Assembly (NCBI GenBank): GCA_031213475.1
Contig: JARUPZ010000009.1
Coordinates: forward strand, 4,306,601 to 4,370,600
Source: Nereocystis luetkeana
Lineage: Eukaryota; Sar; Phaeophyceae; Laminariales; Laminariaceae
Direction of reading: 5' to 3'
Length of the DNA: 64,000 bases
Positions 1 through 10,052 of the stretch are shown here, in pieces. The notes beneath the pieces are model-generated. The model searched no databases and had not been told where the DNA came from. It was given only the letters and a program-made list of their open reading frames with translations. Every line of letters starts with the position of its first letter. The first letter of the stretch is position 1. The position numbers and the translations under genes were made by a program.

Positions 1-330
1 TCGGCTGCCGGCTGCTGTTGCTCTCAGGAGTTTGAATGAAGTATGAGGGCGTTATGATGCGAATATTTGCCCAATATGTAACTTCCCGTAGGGAGGTGCA
101 GTTTGTAGAGCCTTTTGGGATTTTGAAGAAGCTTGCAGAATGGTGAGATGAAGCGAGATCAGACGACAGTCCAAAGCGTCTAGTCAACAGAGCTAGCTGC
201 TTGGACTTAAACGTTATCGGCGGCAACAACGAGAATCTTAGCAAATCTCGTAAATAGCGTGCACAGACGATTGATCGACGTTTACCTTCGGGGCATGGCC
301 AACCAGCCTTCCCTCTAAGAGGAAGGTGAG
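1..330. other. Unassigned left edge, probably terminal part of the DIRS-like element
   Basis: No coding stretch or repeat shared with the rest of the window was recognised here. The sequence leads without a visible border into the gag-like region of the DIRS-like element, so it may be that element's untranslated leader or terminal repeat. DIRS-type elements end in inverted or split direct repeats rather than LTRs; I could not find a matching copy near 6.3 kb, so the left border is unknown. Confidence 0.3.
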
Positions 331-474
331 CACGCCCCGCTAGATGTGATGGGAGACGATGTCGCCTCTCTGAGTGTAGGAGGCGAGCAAGGAGAAGGAG
401 TTGGCGTGCCTTGCTCCGGAGCCCCGGGCTAAGGCATCGGCCCGGGCCTTCCCGCAGCTCCAGCCGATACTGCA

Positions 475-577
475 ATGATGGCGGTGCTGCGGCAGTTGTT
501 GGCGAGCAACCACGCGATCGCGGCTCGGATCACATGTCTTGAAAACATCCAGGCCCAATCGCAGCAGCAGCAGCAAT

Positions 578-620
<43 letters not shown>

Positions 621-1580
621 ACTTCAGCCACTTTTGCAGGCTCACCAAACTCCCGGGGGCGCTATCGCCGGGGGGCCTGTTGGCCCCGTGGGCGGCCGGT
701 ACCATGGGAAATCAGCCGCTGCCTGCGCCGCAAAACGCAAACCTCCAGGCCGCGATCTCAGCGGGCGTGAACGCTACCGCGAAGCAGGCGGCGAACCTAT
801 GTCACGCTCTGGAAGGTCCAAGTCCTTCATCTCGCGCGGGGGCTACAATATGCAGAAGGTCATAACCCGCCTTCTCCTGTTTCTGGCGCTCGACGAGGTG
901 GCGTACATGTCATAAGCTGTCATAAAACAGCTCAGGGCGTTGTCGGAATTTGCCGTAGATTATTTTTTTCCTCCTCTGCCAGCCGTGCAGGCACCGGTGG
1001 GTATGCCAGCTCAGATGCACTTCGCCACGTTCATTGCGGCATTTTGGGTTACCCCGGAATACGGCATGGATGGAGCACAGGCGGTATGCAAAAACCGGGT
1101 TCGCACCTTGCGAGAGGAGCTCGAACAACTACAAAAGACGGTGGAGGTATATCTACGCCTTCACTACGCACAACACTAATGGACCACAAAGTGAAAGTTC
1201 GCGGAGTTCTTCTCACAGCCATGAACGGATGTCTGAAGGCGAGCATGGTCGACCTCGCAACGCAGGGGGGCGTCCTGTACCGGAAGTACCAATAGGCGCC
1301 CCCCCCGTCCGGCAGAGGCATCCCCATGCCTACGCTGGAATTCACGCGGCTGAGGGAGCTGGTGGAGGAAGGCGCGGGATCCAACCTCACGGAACTTCAG
1401 ATGTTCTGGAAGCAGGCCCCCGAAAAAGCAGCCTCTAAGAAGAAAGGAGCTCCCAGCACAGACGGGCAGTGGACTGGCCACTCGCAAGGCCGGGCAGGCG
1501 CCGGAGGAGGAGGCGGGTTCACTTTTAGGGCTCGCATGCCGAAGCGGGGGATTCCGCCGGGCGTGCGGGGTTTTGTATAG
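475..1580 (+). pseudogene. gag-like remnant of the DIRS-like element
   Basis: A (CAG)n tract near 560-617 encodes poly-Gln in the frame that also gives a plausible upstream peptide (NHAIAARITCLENIQAQSQQ). Further coding-like stretches follow around 940-1295 and 1326-1580, the last rich in Gly, Lys and Pro. No zinc knuckle is visible. The placement directly upstream of the reverse transcriptase remnant makes a gag-type role the best guess; the sequence alone does not identify it. The region is broken and belongs to the fossil element. Confidence 0.4.
560..617 (+). repeat. (CAG)n microsatellite
   Basis: About 18 CAG units with one interruption (near 576-578), lying inside the gag-like remnant. 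In its frame it gives poly-Gln, and on the opposite strand poly-Leu, which produces a misleading antisense frame at 340-705. Similar CAG tracts recur at 17884-17920 and 36391-36455, so triplet expansion is a general property of this genome. Confidence 0.9.
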
Positions 1581-1589
1581 CGCAGCGAC

Positions 1590-2330
1590 GTGTGCCGGCG
1601 GGTAAACTGCTCGTTTTTCCACCTCCACGCCACCGGCTCAGCTCCGTTGGTCACCGCGGAGCAGCGGCAGTTGCAAGCACTGTCGCCGTCACCACAGCCT
1701 CCGCCACCTCCGCTGCCACCGGCGCTGCGGCACCAGCCGCCGCAGTCCTGCGGCGGCTGCTACAGTCGGGGGTGGAGCGGCAGGAGGAGGGGCCGGGACC
1801 GCTCGGCCTCCCACTCCCAGGTCGCTGTCGCCGGCTCTGTCGCACGGTGAGAGTCTGTTACCGGGAACCAAAATAGGTGAATCAAGCAGCAGATTGTCTG
1901 AGACAGCGCCCCGGCATAAGATCGTACGGCAAGAAGATAATGTGATTCACGCAGGAACACAGAGCAGCAGCTAGTCAGACCACTCGTCCCACCCACCCCC
2001 GAATGTCTGACACACCAACCCTCCCGCCCCCCGCCAAATTAAGCTCGCACATGGATTTCTATAGTCAGAAAAATCGTGCCACCCAGCCTCGCATGGTCCA
2101 CCCCCCCCCCCCCTCCGCCCCCCGCCGGGTCATGCATGCACGGGGACCCCTATAGCCAAAGTACGCAAGAGGGAAAAGTGATAATGTTTTCAGCTCAAAC
2201 GGCATGGTCCGTTCGCATGGACAATACAGCAAAACATTTCACCGCATGTATCAGATTACCAGCCTCACGACGTGCATCCACCAGCGATAACCCAGAAGAA
2301 GAAGAGAATCCTTGATAAATGGGACTTTCA
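1590..2330. other. Gene-free stretch inside the DIRS-like element
   Basis: The sequence from 1660 to 1860 is Pro/Ala/Gly-rich in every frame because of GC-rich triplet runs (CCGCCA, GCGGCGG). A C14 run follows near 2099-2112. Nothing homologous to a known protein was recognised. It lies between the gag-like and reverse transcriptase remnants and is taken as interior of the fossil element. Confidence 0.4.
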
Positions 2331-2625
2331 GCCTGCACAGAGGGCCAGCTCACCCCACTTCTTTGCGAATCGAGACAGTACCGATGTTGCGGAAGCTTCC
2401 GTACAGCAGGATTGGCGTGAGCAGAGGGTCAGATTTGCCCCTTCCGACCGAGACCGAGACAGTACCGAGGTTGCGGAAGGCTTACAGTACAGCACAGAAC
2501 AGCTTGATCGAGCAGAGGGCCAGATTACCCCACTTTCACGCGAATCGATACAGCACTGTCGATACCGCAGAAAGCTCAAATCAGAGGGCCGTTTACCCAT
2601 TCAGTCCACAGAAATCCCCACAGCA
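2330..2625 (+). repeat. Imperfect tandem repeat, about 70-92 bp units
   Basis: The phrase GCAGAGGGCCAGATTACCCC recurs with changes near 2336, 2419, 2511 and 2581. It is followed each time by a segment like CGAATCGAGACAGTACCGA and TTGCGGAAGC. The array therefore holds about three and a half diverged units. It sits inside the DIRS-like element, upstream of the reverse transcriptase remnant. It makes a continuous but repeat-derived frame (2272-2688), which I do not regard as a gene. Confidence 0.65.
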
Positions 2626-3249
2626 GCACAGACGTCACTCCTAGAGTGGCAGAGAAAACACGGGTGCGACCAGCCACCCTTGCAGTAGTCAGATGAACCC
2701 ACGCTCGTTTCGGCCGACGCGCGAGAGACTATCGGGTCAGCACGTTCACGGCTTCCTAATTAATGGGGAGTCGAGCAGTCGGAAACGATCAGACAGGATG
2801 ATGCAGCAATGACACGCAGAAAACGATAAACTCGGAAATAACGATCTTGACGCCCGAGAAAGAGAAGAACTAACTGCTGTATGCGCTCGACCAACATTTT
2901 CACAACCGTGATGCGTGATAAGAGAGGCGTCGTTGGAGACGTAGCTCGAGCAATAGGAGGATCGATGGTTGCACCACCGATAGACCCCGTACACACTCAA
3001 CGATACTTCGGAGATTTGAAAGGGTTCGGGGCTGTGGACGAGCTAGTCAGGATCGCATCAGTAGGGGTGACTGTACACGCAGCAGCGACGGGCGCAAATC
3101 TAGAGCGCTCATTACAGTAAGTACGGAAACCAGCCCAGTGTCGACGAGCATTTTTTTGCCAGCCGTCTGGAGAAAAAACCGACGAAGACGTACGATGACA
3201 GAAAAGCTTTTCCAAACAAAAATTCAGCTGCGCACTAAATCTACAACTT

Positions 3250-4235
3250 AAGAGTGACCCCGACGGCCGGCGTTGTGATCCAAAAGGCAGGATCATATCT
3301 GATTTATCGTTTGATGAGCAGCGTCGAGGAAAGAAAGGTGGGCTTACCGGAGATAGATACTGACCCTGACACTGTTCCCCAATGCTTGTGCGCACACGCG
3401 CTGCCCAAGGTTTTTGACGAACTCGTGGCACTGAGAAAGAAGTTCCCAGTAGAGAGGATGCTGATGTGTAAGGCCGATGTGGCGGACGCCTTCAGGAACG
3501 TGCGGGCCGATCCCGACCATGCTCACAACGTTTGCTACACAGTAGGAGATCTGTTTGTGATTGATTTTTGCTTAACCATCGGATGGTCGGGATCGCCGCG
3601 TTTCTGGGGCGTCATGTCTGCCGCGGCTGAACACGTGCACTGCAACACCACAGTGAATTCGACTCAGCTATTTGACAAAGGAAAATAAATGATGGCCCAC
3701 GTTAAGGTGGCAGATGGATGGAAAGAGGGTACATCCACGCCGAATCCGTCGGACGCGAAAATCGGAGCGCATAGCGGGGGAGATACTTCCGACCCATTTT
3801 TCGCGACCGTGTACTTACGTAGACGACTTATCCCTTAATAAGGGTACAGCATTCAGACGAAGACAAGACGGCCTTAATTGGATCGGCCTCCCTCGCTTCG
3901 TATCACGTGCGCTTATTCGGACCGGGGGAGGAAGGGGTGCCGCCCACTTTAGCCCCCAAGAGGAGTACGAACGGGGAGTCCACGACTGACGCGTTAGGGT
4001 TCACTATCAATTTGCACACAAAGAGAATCTCGTTTCCGCGAGAAAGTGCCAACGATATGAAAAGGCTCCTGCTTGGTCAGTGGCCCGTGAGCAGAAGGCG
4101 AGCGTCGGAGAAGGACTTTTTCAGTGTGGCCGGGACGTTGTGGAAGATCACGTACGTAGTGCGAGCCGGCAAGGACTTCGTAAAGAGACTTGTGCGACTC
4201 AAGCCGGCAAGGATGACAGGACTCAAGCGCTAGAA
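3250..4235 (+). pseudogene. Reverse transcriptase remnant of the DIRS-like element
   Basis: Peptides typical of DIRS/Ngaro reverse transcriptases are readable: KADVADAFRNVRADPDH near 3470-3520, TIGWSGSPRFWGV near 3575-3620, the polymerase box TYVDDL near 3812-3830, LGFTINLHTKRISFP near 3990-4040 and LWKITYVVRAGKDFVKRL near 4137-4190. The family copies element RNA into DNA. The FGWxGSP-like and YVRAGKxFV phrases are characteristic of tyrosine-recombinase elements rather than of gypsy or copia. The region is broken and lies in more than one frame. Confidence 0.75.
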
Positions 4236-4499
4236 TATATTGGAAACGCATGGTAGACCTTGGCAGAGAGTTTCATGCGGACCTTCTCTTCTTATGGATT
4301 TGGGCAATAGATCACAAGCTGCTCGTAAGAGGCGCTTAGCGCTCCCTGCTACACGGCGATAAAACGACCCACCGCAAGTTTTGAGGCGGTGGGAGGATTC
4401 TGTGTTGAAAATAAAGAATTTTGGAAATACGGCTTGCCGACTGAGCTAGCTATATAACTCAAAAGGAAAGCCGACCTTCAGGAGACGTGAGCCATCACA

Positions 4500-4890
4500 A
4501 TCAACCTCCTAGAGTTATCGGGAATAGCTGTGACTGCGTGGGGGACGCTCGAATTGGTAGGAGACAGGCCAGACGCGGCGGGCGACCCGATTCTGATGCG
4601 AGGCGATGACATGGCGGCAGTATCGTAAGTGTCTCGAAGCGCTTGGGCCCATAAACAAGAGGGACTGCCTACTCATGAAGATGCTGGGGCGCCTTGATCT
4701 AGCAGGCGGATGGAACTACACTGCGAAACATATTCCAGGCGTGCAGAACACTTTGTCGTACGGGATTTCACGGTGGCCTAAGGAGATGTTGGCAATCAAG
4801 GTCAGGGAGCTAACCCACCCCAGCGACTGGCGGTACCAATCCATTGGTCCGCGGGGGTCGGTGATTTTTTATATTGTACTGTAGACAAAG
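4500..4890 (+). pseudogene. RNase H remnant of the DIRS-like element
   Basis: The phrase HIPGVQNTLSYGISRWP near 4730-4785 matches the end of the RNase H domain of DIRS-type elements, where the family normally reads HIPGVxNxxADxISR. Upstream, GDDMAAV near 4603-4620 resembles the family's DNMxAV box. The domain removes the RNA strand during reverse transcription. It follows the reverse transcriptase remnant in the expected order, and is broken. Confidence 0.65.
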
Positions 4891-5339
4891 AACATCCTCA
4901 CAAAACACGACGACGTTTTATGGACGCTCATGACGAACGATGTAGAAGAACTCGCTTGACTCGCGCGCCCGTTATGATGCATGCCTCGTTCAACTCATGG
5001 CATGCCTACGGTACACGCACGCTACCTCGGGGACGGGTGCAACATAGGAGGAAACAAGGACGATCTGGCTAGATTGGTCGATACACTCTCGCTTGGTTCG
5101 GTCGGGAAGGGTACTAAGAAGAATTACTTAGCAGAAGGGAACATCTGGGTAAAATAGGGAAGAAAGCGCAGGGCGAAGGGCCTCGGTTGCATACTACCGA
5201 CGATCCCAGTGACGCGCTGACCGAACTGCTCGAATTAATGACGTCTTGTTTTGTGCGCAATAACCAGCAATCAATCGTCAGAGGGTACTAAGCGGCGATT
5301 CACGTTCCCCAAAAGATGTTCGCAGGATGGGAGCTAGCT

Positions 5340-6125
5340 ACCTTTGTCGCTTTGCATGATCGTCGCAGTGGGAAAGGGAAAAGACAGGGCACGGAATGTC
5401 TACCAAGAAAAAAAACAAGTTAGATTGCCCCTAACGTGGGCAATTCTAGCAGAAGGGCAACAGGCACTCGTGAGTATGGAAGACGGGGGGGTACGTCATG
5501 TGTTTAGGACTCGCCGTGTCACATTTTCAATTGTGCCGAGCGTCGGAGTTGTGCGCGTACGCCAATGGGCAGGTAGATCCCGAGCTTTGTATGATAAGGG
5601 AATGCATATGTTTCTTTCGCGAAGGAGGGCAGGTAGGTGGCGTTGGAGAGCAGAGCGATCGCTAAAGCAGTGCAGGTAAAGTGTTTAGCGTCGAAACGTG
5701 TGACCAAAAACGGGCAGGGTGCACCCTCACGCGAACGCGCCTCGCGCAGGAGAAGTTGACGGGGGGGGGGCGTCAATGGGGGCGTTTGACGTTCTGTTGG
5801 AACTGCTGGATGTTTACCCATTGCTACCAGCGGAACCGCCCTTGACGTTTAGGGGCCCCCCGCTTGGGTGGAAAGTGTTCACTAAGAACAGAAGCGGTAG
5901 CGGCGTTGAGATTTATGGTAGGTAGCACCGGTAGAGATCCCATGCACTTCGCGTTGTACTCTAGAAGAATCGGGAGGGCCACCCAGGTAGTGTCCCAAGG
6001 AATCTCGGAGTTGCAAATTCAGAGCGCAGGACGGTGGACGTCTCTGGCGTTCATGGCGTACGTGATAGTAGAAGGGGAAGGGGCCAGCTCTCCGCTTCTG
6101 CTGCTCTCGCAAAAAATGTAGAATA
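5340..6125 (+). pseudogene. Tyrosine recombinase remnant of the DIRS-like element
   Basis: The stretch around 5940-6065 reads FALYSRRIGRATQ, then QGISELQIQSAGRW and FMAYV. This is the C-terminal catalytic block of tyrosine recombinases (an H/Y-x-x-R box, a GRW box and the nucleophile Tyr region) as found in DIRS-like elements. The 5344-5460 part resembles the preceding domain. The enzyme family integrates circular element DNA by strand exchange. Broken; it marks the right-hand end of the element, and recognisable similarity stops near 6125. Confidence 0.7.
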
Positions 6126-6620
6126 ATATTCGTGACAGCATGGAAAAGAGGTTCAAGTTATCAGGCTGCTTTATGGTGTAAGTGGTAGATAGCCTCGCAG
6201 ACATTGCAGCGGGGCCATCAGAGTTCGGGTTAGCCTGATTCCTTTTCCATAGGAGGTAGAAGAGGGAATAAGAACGGGACACATGACGGAGTGGCCGTTC
6301 GTATCATAGTTTGGGGGGTATCGAATCTGCACGATAGAGGCCTACATGTGAAATGTTAATCTATAATTCTTGAGCCATAAAATAGGTGCCACATATATAT
6401 GCAGCGTTTTTTCTGGACGGAGGTTTTGTCAACTTCATGGAAATTTTGTCTTGCCCAAATAGCATTTGTTTTGCTATTTCATTCAGTCGTTAAAAACAGC
6501 CCTTACCTTTACACCAACCTACTGCTGCTGTAGGTAGGTGGCGTGAACATTGGGGTGTCATCGGAGTTGACATGACATTCCGTTGAGTTCCCATGGAGTG
6601 CCGTGCGTGGCGGTTGCCGC
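6126..6620. other. Gene-free stretch to the right of the DIRS-like element
   Basis: Nothing coding or repeated within the window was recognised. The right border of the DIRS-like element probably falls somewhere before about 6300. Confidence 0.3.
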
Positions 6621-6624
6621 GGGG

Positions 6625-6756
6625 GTTATGTGGTACCACCCACCATGGCATGCCACGGCACCCTCCACGGCGCAATGGAATCCTATGCCACGTCATACGG
6701 GATGCCGTGGGGATGCCATGGAATGCATGGGCCATTGGTGGTACAAAAATGGGCAT
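6625..6756. repeat. Imperfect inverted repeat rich in CCATGG/GGCATGCC words
   Basis: GTGGTACCACC near 6631 pairs with GGTGGTAC near 6738. CACCATGGCATGCCACGGC near 6642-6660 pairs with GATGCCGTGGGGATGCCATGG near 6701-6721, allowing loops. The whole block is built of ATGCCA, CCATGG and GCCACGG words and could fold as a long imperfect hairpin. No matching copy was seen elsewhere in the window, so it may be a lone MITE-like palindrome or a cryptic simple repeat. Confidence 0.55.
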
Positions 6757-6869
6757 GCCACGGAAAATTCAGGTATTAATAGTGTAGAACCCTGTACATC
6801 TCGTACTTATCATCGGAGAGTAGAAGGCCTCTTCTCTACCTGGTGTATGATCGATCGCAAATATAGGGT

Positions 6870-7125
6870 TCGTATATGAATTCGATGCCATAGAAGGAGG
6901 GGGAAGGAAAGCCTGAAGACGTACTCTGTCGAAAAACCATGCAAGGCTAAACCCATAAAAAGCGGGCAGGAGACAGAAGAGCCTGCTCTGTGACCTCAGA
7001 CCTGACTGACGACTAGCCTCACGTCTCGTTTTTGTATGTAGAAAGGAAGGATTAAAAAACGTGAAGACAAAAATCGGAAGGTAAAAAAAAACAAAAAGAA
7101 AAAAAAATATGAAAAAAAAACTCGT
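6870..7125 (+). repeat. Diverged relative of SINE-A (3' part)
   Basis: The order GAATTCGATGCCATAGAAGGAG, AAGCCTGAAGACG, GCGGGCAGGAGACAGAAGAGC, CTGCTCTGTGACC and a final A-rich tail parallels the 3' body of SINE-A (CAATTCGATGCGAGTCGACG through AGAGCCTGCTATGTGACCCC and poly-A). Identity is much lower than among the other copies. It is therefore an old copy or a separate subfamily. The tRNA-like head is not recognisable. Confidence 0.5.
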
Positions 7126-7129
7126 CATC

Positions 7130-7625
7130 TTTGTTACATAAAGATAGACTCCATTATTAGTATTGGTATTTCTCTATTTCTTCGTGTATATACGACCAAT
7201 ATGTACATGTATACGTACCTGACAATGAAAGTTCGAGAATCACGTTTTTTTTTGTCTTTTCGCTCAGGGACGTCGAGTGGTTGGTATGATACAACAATAA
7301 AATGGGGAGAACCGACCATTCTGATCGCGGATTTATTAGACGGCGGTTAGACTTTCGAAAAAGGGGATAACCTTTTTTTTGTTTATAACCCAAAATTTAT
7401 GATGGAGGTATGATATAAAATATACCAGGTAATGGACAAAAGAAGAGAGGTGCAGGTTGGATTTTTCGCAGTAGATATCCTTTCGTACTGTTAATTGAAT
7501 ACTCGGACGGCCCATCCATATCGTTCTTTCATGAGAGGGGGTGGGGGCAGGGGGGGGGGGGGGGAAACGTCTCGTCGACCACATTTCAGGACCGCATCAC
7601 ACCTGTTTTTGGCAAAATCGACGTG
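7130..7625. other. AT-rich gene-free stretch
   Basis: AT-rich DNA with several A and T runs and a G13 run near 7551-7563. No repeat shared with the rest of the window and no coding stretch was recognised. Confidence 0.4.
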
Positions 7626-7631
7626 AAATCG

Positions 7632-7969
7632 TTTTTTTTTTTTTTTTTTTTCTCATCCCATTCATTATCTTCGCACATCTTCTTCTCTCTCTCATTCCAA
7701 CTCGTAACTCAGATCCGGGGTCACATAGCAGGCTCTTCTCCCCCCTTCCCGCTACGGTACGTGCCTTCATTTTTATCGCGAGAAGATTTCAGCCTTTTCT
7801 TCCCTCGTCGACTCGCATCGAATTGTGCCTACCCACGCCGCAAGGCGCTCTCAACAATTGAATCCTTTTTTATTTTTGCAAATAAAGTCAAAGTCCGACC
7901 CACCTGGAACTCGAACCTAGGACTCAAACAAGTAGAATTCGAGGTTAACCACTTGAACCACCCGGGCGT
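7632..7969 (-). mobile_element. SINE-A copy 1, full length
   Basis: Read on the minus strand it starts GCCCGGGTGGTTCAAGTGG (tRNA-like A box), has GGTTCGAG (B box) about 50 bases on, then a family-specific body and ends in a poly-A run of about 19 (poly-T at 7632). Known: such elements are transcribed by RNA polymerase III and moved by a LINE enzyme. Seven other copies in this window share head and body almost base for base. This suggests recent activity. Confidence 0.85.
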
Positions 7970-8156
7970 TTTTTTTTGTTTTTTTTCGGCGATAGGAGGA
8001 AGCGTATATGATGTGCGTATTGCATGGCGTATGCACATAAACCGTGAGAGATAAATATACCAGGTATTTATTAAAGAACCGAGACGCAACGAAGTTTCGC
8101 AGTCCCTGCAAAAATGAAACTACCGATAATATCAACCCATTACCAACTCGACAAGT

Positions 8157-8263
8157 TTAACCGTTTTAAATCCGCAGTCTCGTTCTGGGGACAATTAGGG
8201 ACTAATTACTTGGAATGTGAGTGCCTTGTCCCCAAAACGGGACAGGATTTCTAAAGGGGTTAA
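8157..8263. mobile_element. MITE2 copy a (hairpin element)
   Basis: Inverted ends resembling AACCCCTTTAGAAxxGCAGTCCCGTTxTGGGGAC and its complement enclose a short AT-rich centre. Here GCAGTCTCGTTCTGGGGAC pairs with GTCCCCAAAACGGGACAGG. This is one of five dispersed copies in the window. No transposase is encoded; a non-autonomous DNA element is the likely origin. Confidence 0.7.
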
Positions 8264-8451
8264 GAGGAGGACGATTGTTTCATTATTTCGGTTGGATTGG
8301 CATATTTAGACTTCTTCTTTACTCGCAGGTGAATTTACGTAGTTACGAACCGCCCGAGTACTGGTATGTATGCCCATTCGTGACATGCTCCTATTTATAT
8401 TAGTGATGTACGCAACATTGAAATATATACCAGGTATTTGTCATTTCCCAA

Positions 8452-8660
8452 GTGGGTAGGCACAATTCGATGCGAGTCGACGAGGGAAGCAAAGGCTGAA
8501 ATCTTCTCGCGATAAAAATGTAGGCACGTACCGTAGCGGGAAGGGGGGAGAAGAGCCTGCTATGTGACCCCGGATCTGAGTTACGAGTAGGAAGGAGAGA
8601 GAGAAGAAGATGTGAGAAGATAATGAATGGGATGAGAAAAAAAAAAAAAAAAAAAAAAAA
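8452..8660 (+). mobile_element. SINE-A copy 2, 5'-truncated
   Basis: Begins at GTGGGTAGGCACAATTCGAT, the middle of the SINE-A body, and runs to a poly-A tail of about 24 (8637-8660). The tRNA-like head is missing. Copy 4 is truncated within a few bases of the same point. This fits incomplete reverse transcription, or a separate short element (for example a partner LINE 3' end). Confidence 0.8.
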
Positions 8661-8724
8661 CAGATACTCCCTCTCTTGAATTCTGCAGCTTCACATTCTG
8701 TCTCCTTCATATGCCCTGTGCTTG

Positions 8725-8956
8725 GTATTACGGGGGATCATTTTTAAAAGGACCTGTGGTAACCATAAAAACCTGTAGATTTATCCAGTCCTACTAACAA
8801 TGAGGTAGACTTGGTGTATGGGTTTCCTTGTTTTCGAGGTTTTCTTCTTTCGGGAAAGTTATGAGTGATCCATGTTGAAGGTCATGCTGCACATTGTCGG
8901 ATGGCAAGAGAAATAATAATAATATTTGATTCTATTAACTATGCTCCTCCGCAATA
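8725..8956 (+). mobile_element. MITE1 copy a, split by Rep-F
   Basis: The left half (TATTACGGGGGATC through CTACTAACAAT) and right half (AATATTTGATTCTATTAACT to CCGCAATA) match the two halves of intact MITE1 copies such as 42275-42383. Between them lies a Rep-F element with its (AAT)n tail. Joining the halves would give a normal copy of about 110 bp. MITE1 is a small terminal-inverted-repeat DNA element with TA at its borders and no coding capacity. Confidence 0.75.
8802..8930 (+). mobile_element. Rep-F copy 1, retroposon with (AAT)n tail, nested in MITE1
   Basis: Starts GAGGTAGACTTGGTGTATGG, contains CTTCTTTCGGGAAAGTTATG and GCACATTGTCGGATGGCAAG, and ends in AATAATAATAAT. Its placement exactly between the two halves of a MITE1 copy shows it moved as a unit. 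Other copies are at 20545-20670 and, 5'-truncated, at 56161-56240. A short simple-repeat tail and 5' truncation point to LINE-type retroposition. It could be the 3' end of a LINE or a SINE. Confidence 0.65.
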
Positions 8957-8971
8957 GGATCAAGCGCCGGC

Positions 8972-9290
8972 GTCCCCGGTGGCTTGGTAGGTGGTCCGCG
9001 TGCCAATCAAGATCAATTTCGTGGGTTCAAGTCTCATCGAGTGCAAATGCTCTCAGGGCCTTTTTCTTGCATGAAGAAATTGATTAGCGGAAAGCGCGAG
9101 AGCGTGAGTTAGCTAGCTGAACATCGACGAGCAGTGGGAATGCTGAACCGTTTGCGCGACAAAAAAGAAAGGCACGCACCGGGGGGGAGAAGGGATGACA
9201 CCTGTGACCACGGTTTGTCCAGAAGATCGCCGAGGGTAAAACCCCCTACGAGGTAGGCTAGAAAGTAAAAGTGATCATAAAAAATATATA
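8972..9290 (+). mobile_element. SINE-B copy 1
   Basis: Begins CCCCGGTGGCTTGGTAGGTG (A-box-like) followed about 45 bases later by GTGGGTTCAAGTCTCATCG (B-box-like), then a body with GATTAGCGGAAAGCGCGAGA, ACGAGCAGTGGGAATGCTGA and GGAAAGTAAAAGTGAT-like end. Copies at 11424-11950 and 51388-51730 share the order. The head resembles a tRNA but the anticodon arm is not canonical, so a tRNA-derived SINE is favoured over a gene. Confidence 0.75.
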
Positions 9291-9299
9291 TTTTTAAAA

Positions 9300-9725
9300 A
9301 TCGAACTATCTGTCACACAGCGTGCAAAGATGAGTTTCGAACAGATCGGTTCATTTTTTATGTTTTGTAAATATGCGAAGCGAGGTACGGGTCGGAAGTG
9401 ATCCATCTTTTAATTCCTCCCTGTTTGTCGTGTGTGTGGTATGCCTGTCTCCTACATTCTATAAAAGTAGGGCAAACGATCTGATCTAGATTGTGGCCGC
9501 TACAAGCTCCACGTTACGACACATCTCGTAGTACGAATTATCTGCGAGGCTCTGCTGCTACAAACCCTTCGTTTTTGGCGTGACGGACTTGGTGGTGTGA
9601 TAAGGTTTACATGTTGGCTGGCACTTCGGACGATATGCTTCATTAGGTATGGTCTCGAGATGTCACCAGTTATACCACAGCGAAACCGCGTGAATATTCC
9701 TCGTACCTTTCTTCTAGTTTTTCTT
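9300..9725. other. Gene-free stretch
   Basis: No coding stretch was recognised. The DNA is AT-rich between SINE-B copy 1 and Rep-E. Confidence 0.3.
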
Positions 9726-9727
9726 TC

Positions 9728-10052
9728 ATTTATTTTTATTTTCATCTTTCGATTTGTCTTCTTTGTTTTAGTTTTCCCTCTGATTGTTGTTTCCTTTCGT
9801 TTCTCTATGTCATATATTGTGTATGTCGTGCCTCTCGTATCCAATAATAGTATCATGACATGGCATTGGATTGCCCACTACTACCTGTGCTTACCGCATA
9901 CCTGATACCTGGTACATGGCAACGTAGTATCTCTGTATCTCTGTCGCGTAGTTTTATGACCGTAGAACTATCTTTTTAGATAGAAGAATCGGCACGGACA
10001 CAGGTTGTGCTGGATGTCGACGGGTAGGAAGAACGGTTTGATGCGAAGAAGA
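9728..10052 (-). repeat. Rep-E copy 1
   Basis: Read on the minus strand it matches 30275-30575: a head with ACCGTTCTTCCTACCCGTCG and CATCCAGCACAACC, then CCGTGCCGATTCTTC, GGTCATAAAACTACG, CAATCCAATGCCATGTCATG, ACGAGAGGCACGACATACAC and an A-rich tail. A palindrome TACCTGGTA (9906) is present here but absent at the same place in the copy at 30.4 kb. A-rich end and dispersed copies suggest a retroposon; no promoter box was recognised. Confidence 0.65.

Larger units (their letters stand above)
330..6290 (+). mobile_element. DIRS-like tyrosine-recombinase retrotransposon, broken
   Basis: Seen: remnants of gag-like, reverse transcriptase, RNase H and tyrosine recombinase segments follow each other on one strand over about 6 kb. 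Known: this order, with a phage-integrase-type recombinase replacing the DDE integrase, defines the DIRS order (DIRS, PAT and Ngaro-like elements), which integrates through a circular DNA intermediate without target duplication. Inferred: one old insertion, since it carries many breaks (well over ten) and no clear terminal repeats. No TACCWGGTA palindromes occur in it, although they are common to its right. Borders are approximate; the left one may lie outside the window. Confidence 0.75.

Noticed and set aside
340-705. Minus-strand frame with a poly-Leu run
   Set aside because: It is the complement of the (CAG)n tract inside the gag-like remnant; no signal peptide context or homology supports it.
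2272-2688. 138-codon plus-strand frame
   Set aside because: It runs through diverged tandem repeats and shows no repeat-conserved peptide; not considered a gene.
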